Source of the DNA: UBA12088 sp041920275
Lineage (GTDB): Bacteria; Patescibacteriota; Minisyncoccia; Phycocordibacterales; UBA12088
NCBI GenBank assembly: GCA_041920275.1
Contig: JAYRSE010000010.1
Coordinates: 1-49,339, forward strand
Length of the DNA stretch: 49,339 nucleotides
Reading direction: 5' to 3'
The notes under the pieces were generated by a model. That model was given only the letters and a program-made list of their open reading frames with translations. It made no database searches and was not told where the DNA came from. Shown here in pieces: positions 31,756-40,547 of the stretch. The translations under genes were made by a program, and so were the position numbers. Each line of letters opens with the position of its first letter. The stretch's first letter is position 1.

Positions 31756-33404
31756 CCTGACTTCCGACTTGGGACACCCTCAGCGATTGTGGATAACGTC
31801 ATATAGTAGCTGTTGAGCCGAGTCCATACGAAGCACCGTGCGTGAGGGCGTTATCGCTCCCGGTAGCATGTAGTCGAGCGCATACATGTTTTGTGCCAAC
31901 TCACCGGCTCGTCGCGCACTCATACACACACCTGTTTGTTTCAACAACCGCTCCAACTCTTTCCATATCGAATACGCGACGAACGCAACGCAAAGGTGTG
32001 CTTCGATACGTCTGCGTTTGTAGTGGTACACCGGCCGTATTCGCAGATCGGTCTTTGAGATGCGAAAGGCACGTTCAATCTGCCAGAGGTGGCCGTAGTG
32101 TTCCACCACCTTCTTGGGTCCGAGTCGCGTATTGGTCACATACCCTTTGAGCCCATCCCACGCTTTGTCCGCCTCAACACGATCCTCATCGACCGAAACA
32201 CTGATCTCACCCTCGAGCGTGAGAAAACGGTTGTACCCGCGGTTGTGCACCTGTTGTTTGGTGAGCTTTCTCGTCTTCACTTTGGCACGCAGTTTTGTGA
32301 GCCCCTTCTCGCGATTGTGCGCATCCTTTCTCGCTCGCTTGTCGCTGTACGTCACGATGAGGCGTGTGCCGTCCGATTTCTTGAGTATGACGTGTTCGCC
32401 GTCTTTGAGATTCTTGGTGTAGGTGAGAATCTTCGCTTTCAGTGCGCCCGTCTCATTCTTGATACGTGCCCCGAGAATGAACGTGTGTTTCCGCTCCACA
32501 AGCTCTTCAATGTTTTTCTTGGAGAGCAATCCCGCATCGGCGACCACCACGGGTTTGTCGAAGCCGTACTTCGCCTGTATGGCAGAGAGAGTGGGTAGGA
32601 GCGTATGCCCCTCGTATGTGTTGCCTTCAAAGATATCGTACCCAATGGGGTAGCCACCCTCACCGATCAAGAGTCCGAGCATGATCTGCGGACAGTCGAA
32701 TTTGCCATCCTTGGAGTACCCGATCTTGCGGAGGTCGTCTTCGTCTTCCGCTTCGAAGTAGAGGGTGGTCATATCGTAGAAGACGACCGAGATGGTACCG
32801 AGCGTTTTCTTGGTGTGCTCGTACGCGATACGCTCAATCTGTTCCTTGTATTTTGTGTGTAGACGGTCAAGTGCTTTGTACAGCACATCCTCCGACATCG
32901 CTATACCGCGGTACCGATAGAGGTAGTCGGCGGTTTTCAGCTTTGAAAGCGGAAACGCAAGTCGGGCAATGACGAGATGCCGAAAAGTCTCATCATGGAC
33001 CAGATTGAACCCGATTCGGTCAAAGAGAGTACCGAAGACAAGTTCGGGGCCAATGGTACGAATGTTGGCGTTATTGAGTGTGCCGACAAACCGTTCCACT
33101 GCCACAGTATCAGGGGTCACCGTCGCAAATAGCTTGCCCTGATCCGGTTGTTCATGGATGAATGCGGATGCACGTGCTCTGTACCGCGCCACAGTGTCCG
33201 GGTCGGATGATGCGCCAAACGACTTCACCACGCGATATTGGCCACGTCGCTTCTCTATCACTTGGACACTCACCGTGCCACTTACGTTCTTCTTCTTACG
33301 CACAAACATGCCTCAAGTATACGCCATGGGACACCCACTTTTAAGCTTTTCATACGTGGTTAAGCCGTCAAATACGGCTCAGGGGCCAGGGGTCGGAAGT
33401 CAGG
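31756..33404 (-). mobile_element. Intact IS1634-like insertion sequence (1,649 bp)
   Basis: The ends carry 13-bp perfect inverted repeats CCTGACTTCCGAC (31756-31768) and GTCGGAAGTCAGG (33392-33404). It holds one complete transposase gene. It is flanked by the 65-bp direct repeats and lies between rpsN and the surface-protein genes. Confidence 0.88.
31780..33309 (-). CDS. IS1634-family (IS4-like DDE) transposase
   Basis: A complete 509-aa transposase. The DDE triad is placed in VVFYDMTTLYFE (first Asp), VVADAGLLSKKN (second Asp) and YGHLWQIERAFRISKTDL (Glu in the Y-x-x-x-x-I-E-R-A-F-R-x-x-K region). Length, motif layout and the C-terminal RRIEAHLCVAFVAYSIWKELE fit the IS1634 family. No stop or frameshift is seen, so the element may be active. 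Confidence 0.93.
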   Translation of the reverse strand: MFVRKKKNVSGTVSVQVIEKRRGQYRVVKSFGASSDPDTVARYRARASAFIHEQPDQGKLFATVTPDTVAVERFVGTLNNANIRTIGPELVFGTLFDRIGFNLVHDETFRHLVIARLAFPLSKLKTADYLYRYRGIAMSEDVLYKALDRLHTKYKEQIERIAYEHTKKTLGTISVVFYDMTTLYFEAEDEDDLRKIGYSKDGKFDCPQIMLGLLIGEGGYPIGYDIFEGNTYEGHTLLPTLSAIQAKYGFDKPVVVADAGLLSKKNIEELVERKHTFILGARIKNETGALKAKILTYTKNLKDGEHVILKKSDGTRLIVTYSDKRARKDAHNREKGLTKLRAKVKTRKLTKQQVHNRGYNRFLTLEGEISVSVDEDRVEADKAWDGLKGYVTNTRLGPKKVVEHYGHLWQIERAFRISKTDLRIRPVYHYKRRRIEAHLCVAFVAYSIWKELERLLKQTGVCMSARRAGELAQNMYALDYMLPGAITPSRTVLRMDSAQQLLYDVIHNR

Positions 33405-33505
33405 CGCTCCAACTCTTTCCATATCGAATACGCGACGAACGCAACGCAAAGGTGTGCTTCGATACGTCTGCGTTTGTAGTGGTACACCGGCCGTATTCGC
33501 AGATT
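33405..33505 (-). pseudogene. Remnant of the older IS copy (right part) including the 65-bp repeat
   Basis: Positions 33405-33469 repeat 31691-31755; 33470-33505 continue the IS sequence as at 32014-32049. Similarity then stops abruptly, so the older copy had already lost most of its transposase gene and its other end. Confidence 0.8.
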
Positions 33506-33541
33506 GGGTGTGCTCGGTTTTTTGTGGCGGGTGGGAAAAGG

Positions 33542-33567
33542 AAAAAGCGGGCATGTGCCCGCTTTTT
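33542..33567. terminator. Terminator of the S74 fibre gene
   Basis: AAAAAGCGGGC pairs with GCCCGCTTTTT around ATGT, ten bases past the stop codon. It is symmetrical and would also stop plus-strand transcription. Confidence 0.88.
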
Positions 33568-33576
33568 GTGCCTTAC

Positions 33577-34986
33577 TTACTTTGCCAGTTTTTCTTCAAG
33601 TAGTTTGATGCGTTCTTCGAGAGACTCATTTATTCGGCGTTGCTCCTCGATCTGCGCTTGTTGTTCCTTAACCGCCTCGATAAGGAGCGGGGTCAGGACG
33701 CTGTAATCAACTGAAAGAAATCCATCGGAATTTCTCTGTACTGCCTCAGGGAACGACTTCTGAACATCTTGAGCAATAACGCCATGATTTCTCTTGCCGG
33801 TATTTTTCCAGGTATATGACACGCCGCGGATGTTCATGAGTCTGGTGAGGGCATTCGGTATGACCGCGATATCCTCCTTTAAGCGTTCGTCTGAGCTACA
33901 AGCTCCGTACTGTGTGCCATTGATGATCGCGCATTTGGCGGTAAAATTACCAGTGATAGAAAGATCACCACTCGGAAGGTTGAATGTGAATGGTCGTGTA
34001 GCATCAAACCACGCTCCGTTATTTCCAGCACTTTTAAGAACGTAGAAGTTGTTGCCATCAGCTACCAAAAAAGCTGATATATTGTTAGAGTCTTGAAGTG
34101 CAAGTGTTGGCGCAGCGTTGTTTATATACATATTCTGATTTGTCGTCCGACCATTGAGCGTCACCGCTTGCAAATCCAGACTTGTACCCCCACCCGCCTG
34201 CGACCACGCGGTGATGCAGCTCGCGCCGATACAGTGTTGGGGAGAGGTTATCTTTGTTGTGGCAAGCACATCACCCTTCACATGGAGCGTTGCCGAGGGT
34301 TTCTCGCCATAACCATAATCCCAAGGATAACCCACTCCGAGTCCGCTTGTTATAAGAAGGGATGGTCTGACAGACGAGCAAGATTTGTCGCAAGATTGGA
34401 AGATCAAACCGCCTATGTTATTCGATAGAAACATATCGACTCTTCCGGAGTTGTTGGTTGCCGAAAAGCCGGGCGCTTCCCCTCCTTGACCTCCGACACC
34501 AACAACGGCTTCGGCCGTTCCTTGTGAAGCGCCGGGCTTCTTTACCACCATACCTACATAATTCGGCCAATTTCCCAACGCACCTGAATATGAGCCCGCG
34601 AACTCCAAGCTTCCGTATGTGCTCTTAATATGGAGCGGGAAATTAGGATTCGTAAGACCTATACCAACATTGCCGCTGTTGTAATAGATATTGCTGCCGT
34701 TCTTTGTCCAGATGGTATCTCCTCCACCCGCCTGCGACCACGCGGTGATGCAGCTCGTGCCGATGCAGTATTGGGGAGCGGTCATCTTTGCACCGGCGCC
34801 AAGCGTAAAACTGCCCGATTTCGTCTGCGCCGTGCTTCCCGTCGTCACGGGGCCGGTGACGTTTCCGTTCGGTGGAGTACTTCCGGGAGCGGTCCATGCG
34901 GAAACGGAGTACGTGACGCCGCCCACGACTGCAAGTGCGATGAGTGCGGCGAGTGCGGTGCGATTACGGCTTTGTGTGGTGTTCAT
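33577..34986 (-). CDS. Secreted fibre protein with S74 intramolecular chaperone domain
   Basis: A 469-aa exported protein. A hydrophobic N-terminus (about residues 9-30, ending SVSA) is a signal peptide or anchor. A segment PQ(Y/H)CIG(T/A)SCITAWSQAGGG occurs twice (residues 71-89 and 250-267). The C-terminal domain from Ser365-Asp366 (SSDERLKEDI) to VDYSVLTPLLIEAVKEQQ is a peptidase S74/endosialidase chaperone domain, which trimerises fibres and cuts itself off at the Ser-Asp bond. It ends in a coiled coil. Such proteins occur as phage tail fibres and as surface proteins of Patescibacteria. Confidence 0.88.
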   Translation of the reverse strand: MNTTQSRNRTALAALIALAVVGGVTYSVSAWTAPGSTPPNGNVTGPVTTGSTAQTKSGSFTLGAGAKMTAPQYCIGTSCITAWSQAGGGDTIWTKNGSNIYYNSGNVGIGLTNPNFPLHIKSTYGSLEFAGSYSGALGNWPNYVGMVVKKPGASQGTAEAVVGVGGQGGEAPGFSATNNSGRVDMFLSNNIGGLIFQSCDKSCSSVRPSLLITSGLGVGYPWDYGYGEKPSATLHVKGDVLATTKITSPQHCIGASCITAWSQAGGGTSLDLQAVTLNGRTTNQNMYINNAAPTLALQDSNNISAFLVADGNNFYVLKSAGNNGAWFDATRPFTFNLPSGDLSITGNFTAKCAIINGTQYGACSSDERLKEDIAVIPNALTRLMNIRGVSYTWKNTGKRNHGVIAQDVQKSFPEAVQRNSDGFLSVDYSVLTPLLIEAVKEQQAQIEEQRRINESLEERIKLLEEKLAK

Positions 34987-35028
34987 AGGGTTATGAAATA
35001 GTGTGAGTAATGGATAAAAGACGCTGCG

Positions 35029-35739
35029 TTACTCGAATGTTTCGTTCGAAACGGGAGTATCTTGTGCGGCTTCGGGCGCTGTCGAGGGTTCCGGAGCGGG
35101 TGCGGGGATGGCTTCGGGGATGGCCAAAGGTTCCTGATTCGGCACCGGTGCGGCCACTTCGATGGTGCGTGCGACGAACGAAGCGGTGTCTCGCGTCACC
35201 GGTTCGTTGGTGTTCACCGTGACGGTGCTTCCTTGCGGAATGTCCGAAAGAGCGATCGGTGTGCGCATGACACTCGAAGGGTATGGGAGCTCCGGCATGC
35301 CGCCGTTATCCTCGGTGATGACCGTGAGCGCCTGCTCATACGCGCTCATCTCTTGTTGGTATGCCTCGGGATCTTTGGGAGTGACCCGCACGATCTCGGT
35401 GTTCGAATCGACGGTGACGGTGACGTCGCGAGGATCGTCGAGCATATCAAGCCCGGGTCGAGATATCGTAAGCGAAGTGGCGGCAGCATCCTTCACAACA
35501 CCCGTAACGGATGTCGTCGGCATGGTCACCGGATCGGGGATGTAGCCACCTTTGACGAGCTTTGCACGGGCAGCCTCGAAGCCCGCGGCGAAGTCGCCAC
35601 CCGTTTCGTCACTTACGGAAGGTGTGGACACACGCGTACCAACGAAGAGGCCGACGCCGAAACAGGCGATCGCGAGTATGGCGAGCTTCGTCATGCGAAC
35701 GGGCTCGATGGCGCAGGATGGGTTGGTTTCCATGTTCAT
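35029..35739 (-). CDS. Membrane-anchored extracytoplasmic protein, DUF5666-like
   Basis: A 236-aa protein from MNMETNPSC. One membrane segment (about residues 17-34: LAILAIACFGVGLFVGT) is followed by a beta-rich domain in which VTGVVKDAAATSLTISRP, VTVTVDSNTEIVRV and IPQGSTVTVNTNEPV recall DUF5666-type small barrels. The last 45 residues are Pro/Ala/Glu-rich. No enzyme motif is seen. It shares the rplE-rpsN insertion with the S74 fibre gene and could be part of the same surface system. Confidence 0.72.
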   Translation of the reverse strand: MNMETNPSCAIEPVRMTKLAILAIACFGVGLFVGTRVSTPSVSDETGGDFAAGFEAARAKLVKGGYIPDPVTMPTTSVTGVVKDAAATSLTISRPGLDMLDDPRDVTVTVDSNTEIVRVTPKDPEAYQQEMSAYEQALTVITEDNGGMPELPYPSSVMRTPIALSDIPQGSTVTVNTNEPVTRDTASFVARTIEVAAPVPNQEPLAIPEAIPAPAPEPSTAPEAAQDTPVSNETFE

Positions 35740-35852
35740 ATTGATGCTACAAATAAATGCGGCACAAAGTGTGCTGTCTATATCATACCGCGCGGAGGGG
35801 GTGGCGGAATGTGTTGAGGTGGGGATAACTTCACCCATACCCATCGATCACT

Positions 35853-35882
35853 GACAAAAAACTCCCGAGGGAGTTTTTTGTC
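35853..35882. terminator. Terminator after rplE
   Basis: GACAAAAAACTCCC is perfectly complementary to GGGAGTTTTTTGTC, 14 bp with a 2-base loop. It lies 19 bases past the rplE stop codon and separates the upper ribosomal operon from the surface genes. Confidence 0.92.
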
Positions 35883-35901
35883 GTTGACCAGATACGCCCC
35901 A

Positions 35902-36438
35902 CTATGCGTTCTTGAGGGGCACACCCATGAAGCGGAGGTATGCTTCGGCTTCTTCTTTGTTTTTTGCGGTGGTGACGATCGTAACAGACATACCGAAAAT
36001 GCTGCGCTGTTCTTCGTCGGAAGTCTCGGGAAAAATGGTATGCTCGGTGATACCGATCGTCATGTTGCCGAGCTCGTCTATCGCACGTGGGGAGAGGCCG
36101 CGGAAATCACGGGTGCGCGGCAATGCGATGTGCACGATCTTGTCGAACAGGTCGCGCATGCGCGCTCCTCGCAGGGTCGTTTGATATCCCACAATGTCGC
36201 CCTGTCGCACCTTGAAGGACGCAATACTCTTCTTCGCCCCGCGAGGTGCCGCTTTCTGGCCGGTAATGCGTGCGAGACGGTCCTGAATGAGTTCGACCTG
36301 TTTGGGGTCGCTCACCTTGCCGATACCGCTCGAGACCACGAGCTTGGTCACGGTCGGCGTCTGCATGACGTTCGTGTACCCGAAACGCTCCCTAAGGGCT
36401 TCGTACACTCGCTCTTGTCGTTCACGAAAGGTCATCAT
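35902..36438 (-). CDS. rplE: 50S ribosomal protein L5
   Basis: A 178-aa 5S rRNA-binding protein (MMTFRERQERVYEALRERFGYTNVMQTPTVTKLVVSSGIG; GLSPRAIDELGNMTIGITEHTIFPE). The start at 36438 was chosen from homology, since the upstream frame overlaps rplX. It is the last gene of the rplC-rplE operon here, because a terminator follows it instead of rpsN. Confidence 0.97.
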   Translation of the reverse strand: MMTFRERQERVYEALRERFGYTNVMQTPTVTKLVVSSGIGKVSDPKQVELIQDRLARITGQKAAPRGAKKSIASFKVRQGDIVGYQTTLRGARMRDLFDKIVHIALPRTRDFRGLSPRAIDELGNMTIGITEHTIFPETSDEEQRSIFGMSVTIVTTAKNKEEAEAYLRFMGVPLKNA

Positions 36439-36454
36439 GGTAGTGTGTAAAAGA

Positions 36455-36769
36455 TTATTTGAGCACGGCGCCACTCTTCTTGGCATATCGCACATTCTTG
36501 CCCGCTTCGTTGCGCTTCACCCCGACTCGGGTCGGCTTGCTCGACTTCGGGTCCACAAGAGCGACATTGGAAACGGATACGGGCGCAGCGACCGACACGA
36601 TACCCCCACCCTGCTTGGTGTTGCGCTTCGCCTTTTCGTGGCGTGTCTGCAGATTGACCCCCTCAACAACCACCTTGCCCTGCGCGGGAAAAGCACGCAC
36701 CACCTTGCCGGTCTTGCCCTTGTCTTTGCCTGCGAGCACCTGTACCGTGTCGTTCTTGTGTATCCTCAT
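36455..36769 (-). CDS. rplX: 50S ribosomal protein L24
   Basis: A 104-aa protein with the N-terminal KOW motif (KNDTVQVLAGKDKGKTGKVVRAFPAQGKVVVEGVN) and the usual C-terminal part. It lies 18 bases after rplN and 16 before rplE. Confidence 0.96.
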   Translation of the reverse strand: MRIHKNDTVQVLAGKDKGKTGKVVRAFPAQGKVVVEGVNLQTRHEKAKRNTKQGGGIVSVAAPVSVSNVALVDPKSSKPTRVGVKRNEAGKNVRYAKKSGAVLK

Positions 36770-36787
36770 ATCGTATGTTTCGTTATC

Positions 36788-37159
36788 CTACAGCACCTCC
36801 GGCGCCATACTTGCGATCTTTTGGTACCCGAGATCCGCGATCTCCCTCGGGATGGGGCCGAATACACGGGTCGCGCGCGGCTCCTTCTTCGCTTTATCGA
36901 TGATGACGACCGCGTTCTCGTCGAACCGTATGTACGAACCATCCTTTCTGCGAAACGGCTGCTTGGAACGTACCACCACCGCATGCACCACATCCTTGTG
37001 CTTCACCTGCTTACGCGGCTCGGCGACCTGTACGGAAAGGATCACGATGTCCCCGATGCGTGCATAGCGCCGCATGCTGCCTCCGGGAACTTTGAACACC
37101 CTGCCTATCTTGGCGCCGGTGTTGTCTGCGATCTTCACAATGGTCTGCGGTTGGATCAT
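36788..37159 (-). CDS. rplN: 50S ribosomal protein L14
   Basis: A 123-aa protein of standard length (MIQPQTIVKIADNTGAKIGRVFKVPGG; RTRGPIPREIADLGYQKIASMAPEVL-type end, here VFGPIPREIADLGYQ). Normal place between rpsQ and rplX. Confidence 0.97.
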   Translation of the reverse strand: MIQPQTIVKIADNTGAKIGRVFKVPGGSMRRYARIGDIVILSVQVAEPRKQVKHKDVVHAVVVRSKQPFRRKDGSYIRFDENAVVIIDKAKKEPRATRVFGPIPREIADLGYQKIASMAPEVL

Positions 37160-37214
37160 ATTCGTTGTTGAAATGAAAATGAAATGGAAAGGTGACGGTT
37201 CGTTTCGTTCGATC

Positions 37215-37475
37215 TTACCCTACCACGATGAAATGCTTGAGCTTGCTTATCGGGCGACACTCGCGGATGGTCACCTTGTCACCGACATGCTTGTCGTTCG
37301 CACCGTCGTGGGCGTGGTACTTCTTCACTCGCTTGATGAACTTCCGATACTTTGCGTGCTTCACGAAGCGGGTGACCGCGACCACCACTGTGTTCTGCAT
37401 CTTGTCGGAAACTACCACGCCGTGGAGCACCGTGCCGCGTCCTTCAGTCTTGTCTGTCGTATGTGTGTCGTTCAT
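37215..37475 (-). CDS. rpsQ: 30S ribosomal protein S17
   Basis: An 86-aa OB-fold protein (GVVVSDKMQNTVVVAVTRFVKHAKYRKFIKRVKKYHAHD; GDKVTIRECRPISKLKHFIVV). A short N-terminal extension precedes the core. Normal place between rpmC and rplN. Confidence 0.96.
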   Translation of the reverse strand: MNDTHTTDKTEGRGTVLHGVVVSDKMQNTVVVAVTRFVKHAKYRKFIKRVKKYHAHDGANDKHVGDKVTIRECRPISKLKHFIVVG

Positions 37476-37485
37476 GGTCGATTCG

Positions 37486-37680
37486 TTATGCGCTCGTGCG
37501 GCCGGTAATGGTCAAAATGCGGGCGATGTCCTTGCGCAAGCGCATACCAAGGTGTGTATCGCGAGTGCGGCTGCCTTTGGTGCCGAACCTGAATGCGCGA
37601 AGCTCCTCACGCTTCTCACCCAAGAGCTTGGCGAGCTCCTCGACGGTCTTGCTTTCCAATGCTTGCATGTGCTTGTTCAT
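37486..37680 (-). CDS. rpmC: 50S ribosomal protein L29
   Basis: A 64-aa two-helix protein (MNKHMQALESKTVEELAKLLGEKREELRAFRFG ... RLRKDIARILTI). The start at 37680 was chosen because it gives the normal length; an upstream Met at 37719 would lengthen it by 13 residues without homology. Confidence 0.94.
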   Translation of the reverse strand: MNKHMQALESKTVEELAKLLGEKREELRAFRFGTKGSRTRDTHLGMRLRKDIARILTITGRTSA

Positions 37681-37722
37681 AGTGTTGGGCTTTATACCAT
37701 GTACGACATCCGAATGCAACGA

Positions 37723-38145
37723 CTACCGCTCGCGAGCGACGAAGCGAGTCTTTATGGGAAGTTTCGCGCCCGCTTTACGCAACGCCTCCCGAGCGACCGC
37801 TTCACTTACTCCTTCCACCTCGAAAAGCATCCTGCCCGGTAGCACTTTCGCCTCGTATGCTTGCACATCACCTTTTCCCTTACCCATACCCACCTCGGCG
37901 GCCTTCTGAGTGTAGGGGGTATCGGGGAAGATACGGATCCACGTACGCCCCAATTTACCCATGGCGCGACTGATGGTACGGCGAGCGGACTCAATCTGAT
38001 TGCTTCGGATCCTTCCTTGCTCCATGGCTTTGAGTCCGAACGAACCGAACGCCACTGTGACACCGCGTGTCGCCGTATGCCGGTATTGCATGCCGTTGCG
38101 GTCGCGGAACTGTTTGCGGAATTTTACTTTCTTGGGCAACAACAT
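37723..38145 (-). CDS. rplP: 50S ribosomal protein L16
   Basis: A 140-aa protein of standard length (MLLPKKVKFRKQFRDRNG; SARRTISRAMGKLGRTWIRIFPDTPYTQKAAEVGMGKGKGDVQAYEAKVLPGRMLFEVEGVSE). Normal place between rpsC and rpmC. Confidence 0.97.
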   Translation of the reverse strand: MLLPKKVKFRKQFRDRNGMQYRHTATRGVTVAFGSFGLKAMEQGRIRSNQIESARRTISRAMGKLGRTWIRIFPDTPYTQKAAEVGMGKGKGDVQAYEAKVLPGRMLFEVEGVSEAVAREALRKAGAKLPIKTRFVARER

Positions 38146-38204
38146 GGTGGGATATTAAATGTGATCGATAATGTAGATCAGGGGTCGCAATGATCTCAGT
38201 TGTA

Positions 38205-38876
38205 TTACTTCTGCGCGTCCTCGAAAATATCACCCTTGTAAATCCACACCTTGACGCCGATGAGACCGGTGTACGCGATGTACGCTTCAGCACGCGCAAA
38301 GTCGACGTCGGCACGCAAGGTCTGGAGCGGAACCCGACCGCGCTTGATCTGCTCGTTGCGACTCATCTCGGCGCCGCCGATACGACCCGCAAGTGCGATA
38401 CGAATACCCAAGACCTCTCGATTCGCCATGACCTTTTCGGCGGTCTGCTTCAACACGCGCCTGAACGGCATGCGCTTCTCGAGACCTTCCGCCACCATGA
38501 GCGCCACGATCTGCGCATTGCTTTCGGGATTGCGGACCTCTTCGATGTCCATCTTTATGGTGGGTGTCTCGCGCAACCCGAACGCTTGGAGCTTTTTCTC
38601 GATTTCTTTATGGAGACGCTGAATACCCTCCCCACTGCGTCCGATGATCATTCCGGGTCGGGACGTCTTCACGATGATGCGGATCTGGTGCTGGTCACGC
38701 TCGAGCTCGATATCCGCGACGTACATGTTCTTAAGCCGCTTCACCAACCATTCACGCAAAAGCGTGTCAGCCCGCAAGAATTCGGTATAAGAAACACGAT
38801 CACGCGCGAACCACCGCGAGCGCCAACCGCGAATGATACCGAGTCGATGGGCGTATGGGTGTGCTACGTGGGTCAT
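38205..38876 (-). CDS. rpsC: 30S ribosomal protein S3
   Basis: A 223-aa mRNA-entry protein. The KH domain contains RPGMIIGRSGEGIQRLHKEIEKKL, and the C-terminal domain shows AGRIGGAEMSRNEQIKRGRVPLQTLRADVDF. The start at 38876 (MTHVAHPYAHRLGIIRGW) was chosen from homology to the conserved N-terminus. Confidence 0.97.
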   Translation of the reverse strand: MTHVAHPYAHRLGIIRGWRSRWFARDRVSYTEFLRADTLLREWLVKRLKNMYVADIELERDQHQIRIIVKTSRPGMIIGRSGEGIQRLHKEIEKKLQAFGLRETPTIKMDIEEVRNPESNAQIVALMVAEGLEKRMPFRRVLKQTAEKVMANREVLGIRIALAGRIGGAEMSRNEQIKRGRVPLQTLRADVDFARAEAYIAYTGLIGVKVWIYKGDIFEDAQK

Positions 38877-38925
38877 AGAAGTGGTCTGCGTGTGGTGTGT
38901 TACGGATGGATATAAAATCGATGAT

Positions 38926-39249
38926 CTACTCGTCGATGTGTGCAAGCTCGACACGAATATGGCTTGACTCTCGGTTGATGGGCGCAGCGCGTCCGAATGC
39001 GCGCGGTCGGAACCGGGTGTAGGTCGTACCCTTATCGACCGTGATGCGCTCGATCACAAGACCTTCTGCATGGGCCGGTGCGGCGTTCGCGACCGCCGAC
39101 GCGATGAGGTTCTTCAGAACCGGAGCGGCCTTGTTCGGCATGAACGAAAGCTCCGTAAGCGCCACCGAAACACGCTTTCCACGTACGGAATCCGCAATGA
39201 GTCGCACTTTGCGCGGAGCTTGTCGATAGTTCTTTAGAAATGCTTTCAT
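38926..39249 (-). CDS. rplV: 50S ribosomal protein L22
   Basis: A 107-aa tunnel protein (MKAFLKNYRQAPRKVRLIADSVRGKRV; the beta-hairpin tip GTTYTRFRPRAFGRAAPINRESSHI). Standard length and place. Confidence 0.96.
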   Translation of the reverse strand: MKAFLKNYRQAPRKVRLIADSVRGKRVSVALTELSFMPNKAAPVLKNLIASAVANAAPAHAEGLVIERITVDKGTTYTRFRPRAFGRAAPINRESSHIRVELAHIDE

Positions 39250-39256
39250 GGTGGTG

Positions 39257-39613
39257 TTACTTCTTACCGGTGGTCTTTCCACCAGCCGCTGCGGCCTTTG
39301 CAGCCTTCGCGGCCGCTATTTCGGCATCCTTACGCTTCTGCTCAAGCTCTTTCTGGATCTTACCACCATGGCGCTTGAAAATGGTCGTGGGCGAAAACTC
39401 GCCAAGCTTATGACCGACCATCTCCTCGGTGCAGAGAACCGGTGTATGCACTTTACCGTTGTGAACCCCGAACGTGAAGCCGACCATTTCGGGACTGATG
39501 GTGCACGCACGCGACCACGTCTTGATGACTGCGGTATCCTGTGGCTTTTTCCCGACGATCTTTTTCAGAACGCGAGGGTCTACGTATGGTCCTTTCTTCA
39601 GTGATCGTGACAT
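39257..39613 (-). CDS. rpsS: 30S ribosomal protein S19
   Basis: A 118-aa protein (MSRSLKKGPYVDPRVLKKI; TISPEMVGFTFGVHNGKVHTPVLCTEEMVGHKLGEFSPT). The C-terminus has about 25 extra residues rich in Lys and Ala compared with typical S19 of about 92 aa. Start chosen from homology. Confidence 0.96.
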   Translation of the reverse strand: MSRSLKKGPYVDPRVLKKIVGKKPQDTAVIKTWSRACTISPEMVGFTFGVHNGKVHTPVLCTEEMVGHKLGEFSPTTIFKRHGGKIQKELEQKRKDAEIAAAKAAKAAAAGGKTTGKK

Positions 39614-39685
39614 GGTGTGATAAATAAAAATCCCGATAGTGGGAGTTGCGTACATACTACGCAACCGCCCGACGATTGTCAAACA

Positions 39686-40528
39686 TTACTTCCGCTTTCC
39701 TACCTTGCGACGCGACACGATGAGCGCGTTGCTGTACTTGCTCGGACGACGGGTCTTCTTACCCTTACCGGTCGGCTTGCCGAATATGCTGCGCGCACGT
39801 CGGTTACCGCGCGGCTGCTTACCTTCACCGCCACCGTGCGGGTGATCGACCGGGTTCATAACGGTACCGCGAACGGTGGGGCGAATACCCAGCCATCTGC
39901 TGCGACCGGCCTTACCGATCGTGATGAGTTGATGCTCCTCGTTCGACACGACACCGATCGTCGCCCACGCATCACCCTCCACCTTGCGCACTTCGGTCGA
40001 TGCGAGCTTGAGGTGGGTATACCTGCCATCCTGTGCGAGTATCGTCGCAAAGTTGCCAGCTGAACGTGCGATACGTGCACCGGCCCCGGGTCGTATCTCG
40101 ATGTTGTGCACTTCCATACCGATCGGTATCGAACGAAGGGGCATGCGAGCACCCACGACCGGTTTCGAATCCGCCGAAGCGACAAAGGTGTCTCCGACCG
40201 CAAGCCCGCGGTATGCGATCATGTAGCGTCGCTCTCCGTCCGCATAACACAGGAGTGCGATGTACGCGCTCCGGTTCGGATCGTACTCGATCGACTCGAC
40301 CTTTGCCGGAATATCATGCTTATCAAACAGAAAATCGATCTCGCGGTACGCACGCTTATGGCCGCCGCCCTTGTGCCTGGAAGTGATCCTGCCCGCGCTG
40401 TTCCTGCCCACCCGCCGACGCCCACCCGTCGTGAGGGCCTTATGCGGAGTATCCTTCGTCACGACCTTCTTGTACGAACGTACGGTCATGTGTCGGCGCG
40501 ATGCGGTTGTTGGTCGGTATGTTTTCAT
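39686..40528 (-). CDS. rplB: 50S ribosomal protein L2
   Basis: A 280-aa protein of standard length, part of the peptidyl-transferase region. Conserved segments include NSAGRITSRHKGGGHKRAYREIDF, RIARSAGNFATILAQ and the C-terminal GTVMNPVDHPHGGGEGKQPRG containing the functionally important His. Confidence 0.98.
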   Translation of the reverse strand: MKTYRPTTASRRHMTVRSYKKVVTKDTPHKALTTGGRRRVGRNSAGRITSRHKGGGHKRAYREIDFLFDKHDIPAKVESIEYDPNRSAYIALLCYADGERRYMIAYRGLAVGDTFVASADSKPVVGARMPLRSIPIGMEVHNIEIRPGAGARIARSAGNFATILAQDGRYTHLKLASTEVRKVEGDAWATIGVVSNEEHQLITIGKAGRSRWLGIRPTVRGTVMNPVDHPHGGGEGKQPRGNRRARSIFGKPTGKGKKTRRPSKYSNALIVSRRKVGKRK

Positions 40529-40547
40529 GGTCTCGTTGTACTAAACA

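Noticed and set aside
31691..33469. CRISPR-like repetition
   Set aside because: There are only two copies of a 65-bp unit and they are explained by the IS insertion. No CRISPR array or cas gene is seen in the window.
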